Notes under the pieces: generated by a model | The model's input: the letters and a program-made list of their open reading frames with translations, nothing else | The model's database searches: none | Told to the model about the DNA's origin: nothing | Program-made: the position numbers and the translations under genes | Part shown: one piece after another, positions 41,392-45,104 of the stretch | How positions within the stretch are numbered: position 1 is the stretch's first letter | Layout: every line of letters begins with the position of its first letter | Source: a virus | Direction: 5' to 3' (one strand) | IMG/VR virus record: IMGVR_UViG_3300007555_000011 | Coordinates: 1 to 45,104 of that record | DNA: 45,104 bases

Positions 41392-42132
41392 ATGACCAAT
41401 AAAACAGAAGCTGCAGCGTATCTTGCGCAGTCAGCATACCTTGACGCAGAAGCATTGAAGAGTCTCGACGGCTACAAGGGCAAGTTGATTGACAGAAATG
41501 GTGCACAGGTATTGGTCGCTAAGAGTAAAAAAGAATTGTGGTTTGCGTTTCGGGGTACTGAACCAACAAAGCTGAATGACATAGCTGCGGATCTGAAAGT
41601 GACAAAGAATTCCGCTCTTGCTGGAGGTAAGGTACACTCAGGGTTTCAGGATGAACTCGATGAATTATGGGCTGATTGCTTAAAAGAGATAGAAGCAAAC
41701 AGTAAGTTAAAAACACCCAGAACAATCTATCTCACTGGTCATAGTCTCGGTGCTGCAATGGCAACAATCGCTGCGACACGTATTGAAGCTGAGTGTTTGT
41801 TTACTTTCGGTTCACCACGTGTTGGCGGTAAGCGATTTGTTCAAGAGCTTAAATGTCCACATCAACGATTTGTTAATAACAATGACATAGTAACAAAAGT
41901 TCCACCACAAATACTCGGCTATGTGCATTGCGGCGAAGAGCGTTACTTCAATGCTTATGGTTGTGAGCGCAACCCAACATACTGGCAGAGATGGAAAGAC
42001 TTCTTCCGTGGTACGTGGTCTGGATGGAAGCAAGGTAAGTTCTTTGATGCGCTTACTGATCATGGCATGCAGAACTATGTTGTTTTGTCTGTTGAAGCCT
42101 CGTTGAACGACATTGAAAAGGTTGACAAATAA
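41392..42132 (+). CDS. Class 3 lipase-like alpha/beta hydrolase
   Basis: 246 residues. The oxyanion-type strand WFAFRGTEP, the nucleophile elbow GHSLG with S118, FGSPRVGGKRF, D165 in NNNDIVTKVPP and H224 in TDHGMQNYV give a complete Ser-Asp-His set of the fungal-lipase (class 3) family. No signal peptide, so release across the membrane would need a holin or lysis. Next to the spanins it may attack host lipids late in infection. A virion role is an alternative. Confidence 0.8.
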   Translation: MTNKTEAAAYLAQSAYLDAEALKSLDGYKGKLIDRNGAQVLVAKSKKELWFAFRGTEPTKLNDIAADLKVTKNSALAGGKVHSGFQDELDELWADCLKEIEANSKLKTPRTIYLTGHSLGAAMATIAATRIEAECLFTFGSPRVGGKRFVQELKCPHQRFVNNNDIVTKVPPQILGYVHCGEERYFNAYGCERNPTYWQRWKDFFRGTWSGWKQGKFFDALTDHGMQNYVVLSVEASLNDIEKVDK

Positions 42133-42133
42133 T

Positions 42134-42442
42134 ATGTATTGGTTTATACTAAAGTCTATTCTCGGATCTGTTGTCGGCAGTTCATTTTATAATTGGTTTC
42201 AAGGCACAACTATGGGCATTTGGTTCCAGAAGCATGTTGATGCCTTTATGCAATATCTCGCTGTTAAGTATGATATTTCGCTCGCCAAAAAAGACGCCAA
42301 GTTTCGTAAGCAATACCCACTAATAGCTGATCGTTTAGAGGCTTTAGAAGAAGACTTAGAAACATTATATTCGATGCAAGCCAAAGAAATTGCCGAATAC
42401 TTGCGGAAACAGTCGGACAAACATTCTAAAGATAATAAATAG
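42134..42442 (+). CDS. Small protein, hydrophobic N-terminus and helical C-terminus
   Basis: 102 residues. MYWFILKSILGSVVGSSFYN is hydrophobic and may insert in a membrane; the C-terminal half is a charged helix (LEALEEDLETLYS). Start taken at the ATG one base after the lipase stop. No family recognised; holin-like function is possible but unsupported. Confidence 0.45.
   Translation: MYWFILKSILGSVVGSSFYNWFQGTTMGIWFQKHVDAFMQYLAVKYDISLAKKDAKFRKQYPLIADRLEALEEDLETLYSMQAKEIAEYLRKQSDKHSKDNK
42434..42441 (+). promoter_or_regulatory. Possible late promoter box
   Basis: AATAAATA, 7 of 8 matches to the late consensus, at the end of the previous gene and 43-50 bp before the next start. Confidence 0.35.
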
Positions 42443-42478
42443 AAGAAACAAATAAAAGACAAACTCACCAAAGCGATA

Positions 42479-42856
42479 GTGATTATGAGACAACGAGCAA
42501 AGAAAGCAGAACAGATTATTCTCGAGTCGGATGAGATCGTATCAGCAAAGATCGGATTAGACATGGACTTATTCACATTGCTCGAAGAGCGCAGAAAGGA
42601 AGCAAGAGATCAACAAGACATCTTGCATAAAAGGATCGGAAGTTTGCGCGAAGAATTACAGAAAGGTCTTGGCAACTCTCACAAAGAGATTATGTCCGAG
42701 ATCAAAGAGCTGAAGCAAGATCAGCGAGACCACGCTAGTGAAATGTCCGACCGAGTCGGTAAGCTAGAACAGTGGAAATGGCAAGCAGCTGGTGGCTTCA
42801 GCTTACTAGCATTCTTAATCACAGTAGTCGTCCCATATATTAAAGATCATATGTAA
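42479..42856 (+). CDS. Coiled-coil protein with C-terminal membrane anchor (XhlA-like)
   Basis: 125 residues. A coiled coil spans about residues 35-98, then a C-terminal membrane helix (GGFSLLAFLITVVVPYI). This tail-anchored form resembles XhlA-type lysis-associated proteins. The start is either GTG at 42479 or ATG at 42485; neither has a clear ribosome-binding site. Confidence 0.5.
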   Translation: MIMRQRAKKAEQIILESDEIVSAKIGLDMDLFTLLEERRKEARDQQDILHKRIGSLREELQKGLGNSHKEIMSEIKELKQDQRDHASEMSDRVGKLEQWKWQAAGGFSLLAFLITVVVPYIKDHM

Positions 42857-42863
42857 AAACTCC

Positions 42864-42892
42864 TTGTCTTATTGAGCTTTTTGTTGTATAAT
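42864..42892 (+). promoter_or_regulatory. Early-type promoter placed at the primase start codon
   Basis: TTGTCT, 17 bp, TATAAT. The primase ATG lies 6 bp beyond the -10, so a transcript would be leaderless. Confidence 0.7.
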
Positions 42893-42898
42893 GAGTAC

Positions 42899-43927
42899 AT
42901 GAGTAATTATATTGAATCAAAATACCTTCATCTTCTCTCTTCTCAGCTAGAGCAATTCAAGCGGAAGAACGATAACCTATACAACTTTCGGTGCCCATAT
43001 TGTATGGATTCTCAAACGAATCTAAACAAGGCGCGTGGTTATGTGTTTGTTAAAGAGAGTTCCTATATATTTAAGTGTCATAACTGCGGCATGGGCGCAA
43101 GCGTCAGCAACCTTATAAAACACGTCAGTCCTCATCTCTATAAAGAATATACTATGGAGAAATTCAAGGATGGGGGTGGTCACAGAGCAGCTAATACTAC
43201 TCCCCTGCCAAAGAAAACTAAGACAGAGTTCCACTTCAAGAAGAAAGCGAACTATCTCAAAACACCGCTGGGTAAGCTGAAAAAGGTCTCTCAACTGCCT
43301 CCAACACACCGAGCCAAACAATATATTTTAAGTCGTGCTATCCCTACTAAGTGCCACTACAAACTTTTTTATGCTCCTAAATTCTACGAGTTCGTTAATG
43401 CTTGTGTGAAAGATAAGGTTCCCAACATCACTAAAGATGAGCCAAGAATCATCATTCCTTTTATAGATAAGAATGACAACTTGATTGGGTTTCAGGGCAG
43501 AGCAATAGGCAAGTCCGATCTGAAGTATGTAACCATAATGATTGATCCTGATGCGCCGAAGATATTTGGGCTAGATACTGTAGACTACCGCAAGCCAGTC
43601 TATGTTGTTGAAGGACCAATTGATAGTATGTTCGTTGATAACGCAATTGCGATGGCTGGAGCTGATGTGAGTGGCATTAATGCTGCAGCTGAGTATGTCT
43701 TTGTGTATGATAATGAACCAAGAAGCAAGGAAATAGTAAGACGTATTGAAAAGACGATACTTGAGAATCATTCGATTGCGTTGTTCCCAAATAGTGTGAA
43801 AGAAAAAGACATTAATGACATGATACTGTCTGGTAAGTGTGTCGATGAGATTCAAAGTATTATAAGTAATAACACCTTCAAAGGATTGTCCGCGAAGGCT
43901 AAACTGAGTGAGTGGAGAAAGATTTAA
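42899..43927 (+). CDS. 61: DNA primase (gp61-like)
   Basis: 342 residues, the length of T4 gp61. Zinc-binding Cys pairs C32/C35 (CPYC) and C60/C63 (CHNC), and a TOPRIM-type VEGPIDSMF with E238, then FVYDNEP. It makes RNA primers with gp41. I use the ATG at 42899 rather than the in-frame TTG at 42872, which overlaps the promoter. Confidence 0.9.
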   Translation: MSNYIESKYLHLLSSQLEQFKRKNDNLYNFRCPYCMDSQTNLNKARGYVFVKESSYIFKCHNCGMGASVSNLIKHVSPHLYKEYTMEKFKDGGGHRAANTTPLPKKTKTEFHFKKKANYLKTPLGKLKKVSQLPPTHRAKQYILSRAIPTKCHYKLFYAPKFYEFVNACVKDKVPNITKDEPRIIIPFIDKNDNLIGFQGRAIGKSDLKYVTIMIDPDAPKIFGLDTVDYRKPVYVVEGPIDSMFVDNAIAMAGADVSGINAAAEYVFVYDNEPRSKEIVRRIEKTILENHSIALFPNSVKEKDINDMILSGKCVDEIQSIISNNTFKGLSAKAKLSEWRKI

Positions 43928-44608
43928 ATGCATGTAAAATTAGTGTCGTATTCGGCAGCAGTGGATGGTTTATTTGGTGAGAATGAGAATCCTGATTTAT
44001 TAGAAATGATCGCGTACTGTGCGAGGGTTTCTAATCCTGCCAATCAGTTCAACAATGAGACTTCAGAGAAGTTGGTAAAGTATCTAATCAAACACCAACA
44101 TTGGTCTCCTTTAGAGATGGTCAGTGCGTGTATGATGATCGACACGACAAGAGATATTGCACATCAGATTGTGCGTCATCGTTCTTTCTCTTTCCAAGAA
44201 TTCAGCCAGCGTTATGCTACGCCTGATGAAATGGGATATCCTTATGTTCTGCGTGAAGCGCGACTACAGGATGATAAGAACCGTCAGAACAGTGTTGACA
44301 CTAATGATGAGTCATTAAGGCGCGATTGGGTCGCTGCTCAGAAAACCGTTATCGCTGCATCTCAGAGAGCATATGACTGGGCAATAAAAGCGGGCATCGC
44401 GAAAGAGCAGGCGAGAGCAGTACTCCCAGAGGGACTTACTAAAACTCGACTATATATGAATGGCACTTTGAGAAGTTGGATTCATTATATTAATCTGCGT
44501 GCTGCTAACGGTACACAAAAAGAACACATGGAAATTGCTCGTGAGTGCGCATGCGCTATTGCTGAGATATTCCCCATGGCAAATTCATTACTACAAGAAC
44601 AAGAATAA
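43928..44608 (+). CDS. thyX: Flavin-dependent thymidylate synthase ThyX
   Basis: 226 residues. The ThyX motif RHRSFSFQEFSQRY (83-96) is intact, with HQHWSPLEM upstream and LRSWIHYINLRA near the end. It makes dTMP from dUMP with FAD and folate. It follows the primase stop directly and is followed by nrdA, giving a small dNTP-supply group. Confidence 0.93.
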   Translation: MHVKLVSYSAAVDGLFGENENPDLLEMIAYCARVSNPANQFNNETSEKLVKYLIKHQHWSPLEMVSACMMIDTTRDIAHQIVRHRSFSFQEFSQRYATPDEMGYPYVLREARLQDDKNRQNSVDTNDESLRRDWVAAQKTVIAASQRAYDWAIKAGIAKEQARAVLPEGLTKTRLYMNGTLRSWIHYINLRAANGTQKEHMEIARECACAIAEIFPMANSLLQEQE

Positions 44609-44619
44609 AAGGATATAAT

Positions 44620-45104
44620 ATGTTTGGGCTTCCTCGTCAGCATTTGGGTGTGAAAATTGATCCCAGCAAAGACAAAACAATGACAGAGCAAGCTGTCAAA
44701 CTTCTAAAAGATTATTATTGCAGAGAAGACGAAAGCACGCCGCAAGAAGCGTTTGCTCGTGCTGCAGTAGCATTCTCGGCAGGAGATAAGAAACTTGCGC
44801 AAAGAATCTATGACGCTGCATCGAACGGTTGGTTTATGTTCTCATCACCAATTCTTTCTAATGCTCCGCTCAAGGGTGAAAAGGTTAAGTCATTACCTAT
44901 CTCGTGTTTCCTAACATACGTCCCTGATACTCTAGAAGGATTAATTGATCACAGCGCAGAGTTGCGTTGGTTGTCAGTAAAGGGTGGTGGTGTTGGTGGT
45001 CATTGGTCAGACGTGCGTTCTGTTTCAGACGTAGCTCCTGGACCAATGCCGTTTTTACACACTGTAGATAGTGATATGACTGCGTATCGTCAAGGAAAGA
45101 CCCG
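44620..45104 (+). CDS. nrdA: Ribonucleotide reductase large subunit (partial, runs off the window)
   Basis: The first 161 residues are present. MFGLPRQHLGV, then FMFSSPILSNAP, LPISCFLTYVPDTLEGL and RWLSVKGGGVGGHWSD match NrdA of marine T4-like phages, including the conserved Cys in ISCF. No stop codon within the window. AAAGGAT precedes the ATG. Confidence 0.92.
   Translation, partial: MFGLPRQHLGVKIDPSKDKTMTEQAVKLLKDYYCREDESTPQEAFARAAVAFSAGDKKLAQRIYDAASNGWFMFSSPILSNAPLKGEKVKSLPISCFLTYVPDTLEGLIDHSAELRWLSVKGGGVGGHWSDVRSVSDVAPGPMPFLHTVDSDMTAYRQGKT

Noticed and set aside
44614-44619. TATAAT just before nrdA
   Set aside because: No -35 at the right distance, and it overlaps the ribosome-binding site.
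1-45104. tRNA genes, CRISPR arrays, insertion sequences
   Set aside because: No cloverleaf with TTCRA-type arm, no direct-repeat array and no transposase motif were noticed by eye; a dedicated scan was not possible.

Overview
This window looks like part of the genome of a T4-like myovirus, of the kind known from marine cyanophages, pelagiphages and relatives. Every gene I can support lies on the + strand. Genes are tightly packed, often with ATGA or TAATG overlaps. A nearly full set of T4-type replication proteins can be read directly: sliding clamp gp45, clamp loader gp44 and gp62, RegA, DNA polymerase gp43 (split into two genes), UvsX, helicase gp41 and primase gp61. DsbA and DexA homologues, ThyX and the start of NrdA are also present. 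A spanin pair with a lipobox outer protein points to a Gram-negative host. No photosynthesis gene and no tRNA was seen, so the host cannot be named from this window.

Layout. (1) 0-3.6 kb: a CobT-like VWA protein carrying a HExxH zincin motif and a CobS-like MoxR AAA+ ATPase. (2) 3.7-13.3 kb: replication genes 45, 44, 62 and regA, interleaved with a glycosyltransferase, FkbM methyltransferase, sulfotransferase, GIY-YIG nuclease, a second glycosyltransferase, DexA, a MazG-like pyrophosphohydrolase and an M15 peptidase. (3) 13.4-22.3 kb: an accessory region of small genes, many behind their own sigma70-like promoters. It includes a late-type cassette of two exported proteins plus one membrane coiled-coil protein, and a nucleotidyltransferase-cupin fusion. 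(4) 22.3-29.1 kb: split polymerase with a small LSm-like gene in the gap, a 2OG-Fe(II) oxygenase, uvsX, a tandem gene duplication and gp41. (5) 29.3-37.2 kb: a head-associated block. Three consecutive genes begin with peptides resembling the T4 capsid-targeting sequence. Two very large multidomain proteins (712 and 930 aa) carry many L-x-E sites of the kind cut by the T4 prohead protease. (6) 37.3-42.9 kb: structural-type proteins, a ParB/sulfiredoxin-like domain protein, overlapping spanins, a third glycosyltransferase, a class 3 lipase and two small coiled-coil proteins. (7) 42.9-45.1 kb: primase, thyX and the start of nrdA.

Regulation. Twelve complete early-type promoters have a -35 of the form TTGNCN or similar, exactly 17 bp, then TATAAT; a thirteenth is cut by the window edge. 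T4-late-type TATAAATA boxes precede the exported-protein cassette and the head block. Three early promoters, including the one before CobS, carry a 21-bp imperfect dyad upstream at two spacings that differ by exactly 10 bp. That suggests a shared DNA-binding regulator.

The most interesting hypothesis is that 29.3-37.2 kb encodes a set of capsid-packaged proteins, partly made as polyproteins cut by the prohead protease. These may include a ligase-like and a nucleotidyltransferase-like enzyme delivered with the DNA. This is inference from sequence motifs; no part was tested here.
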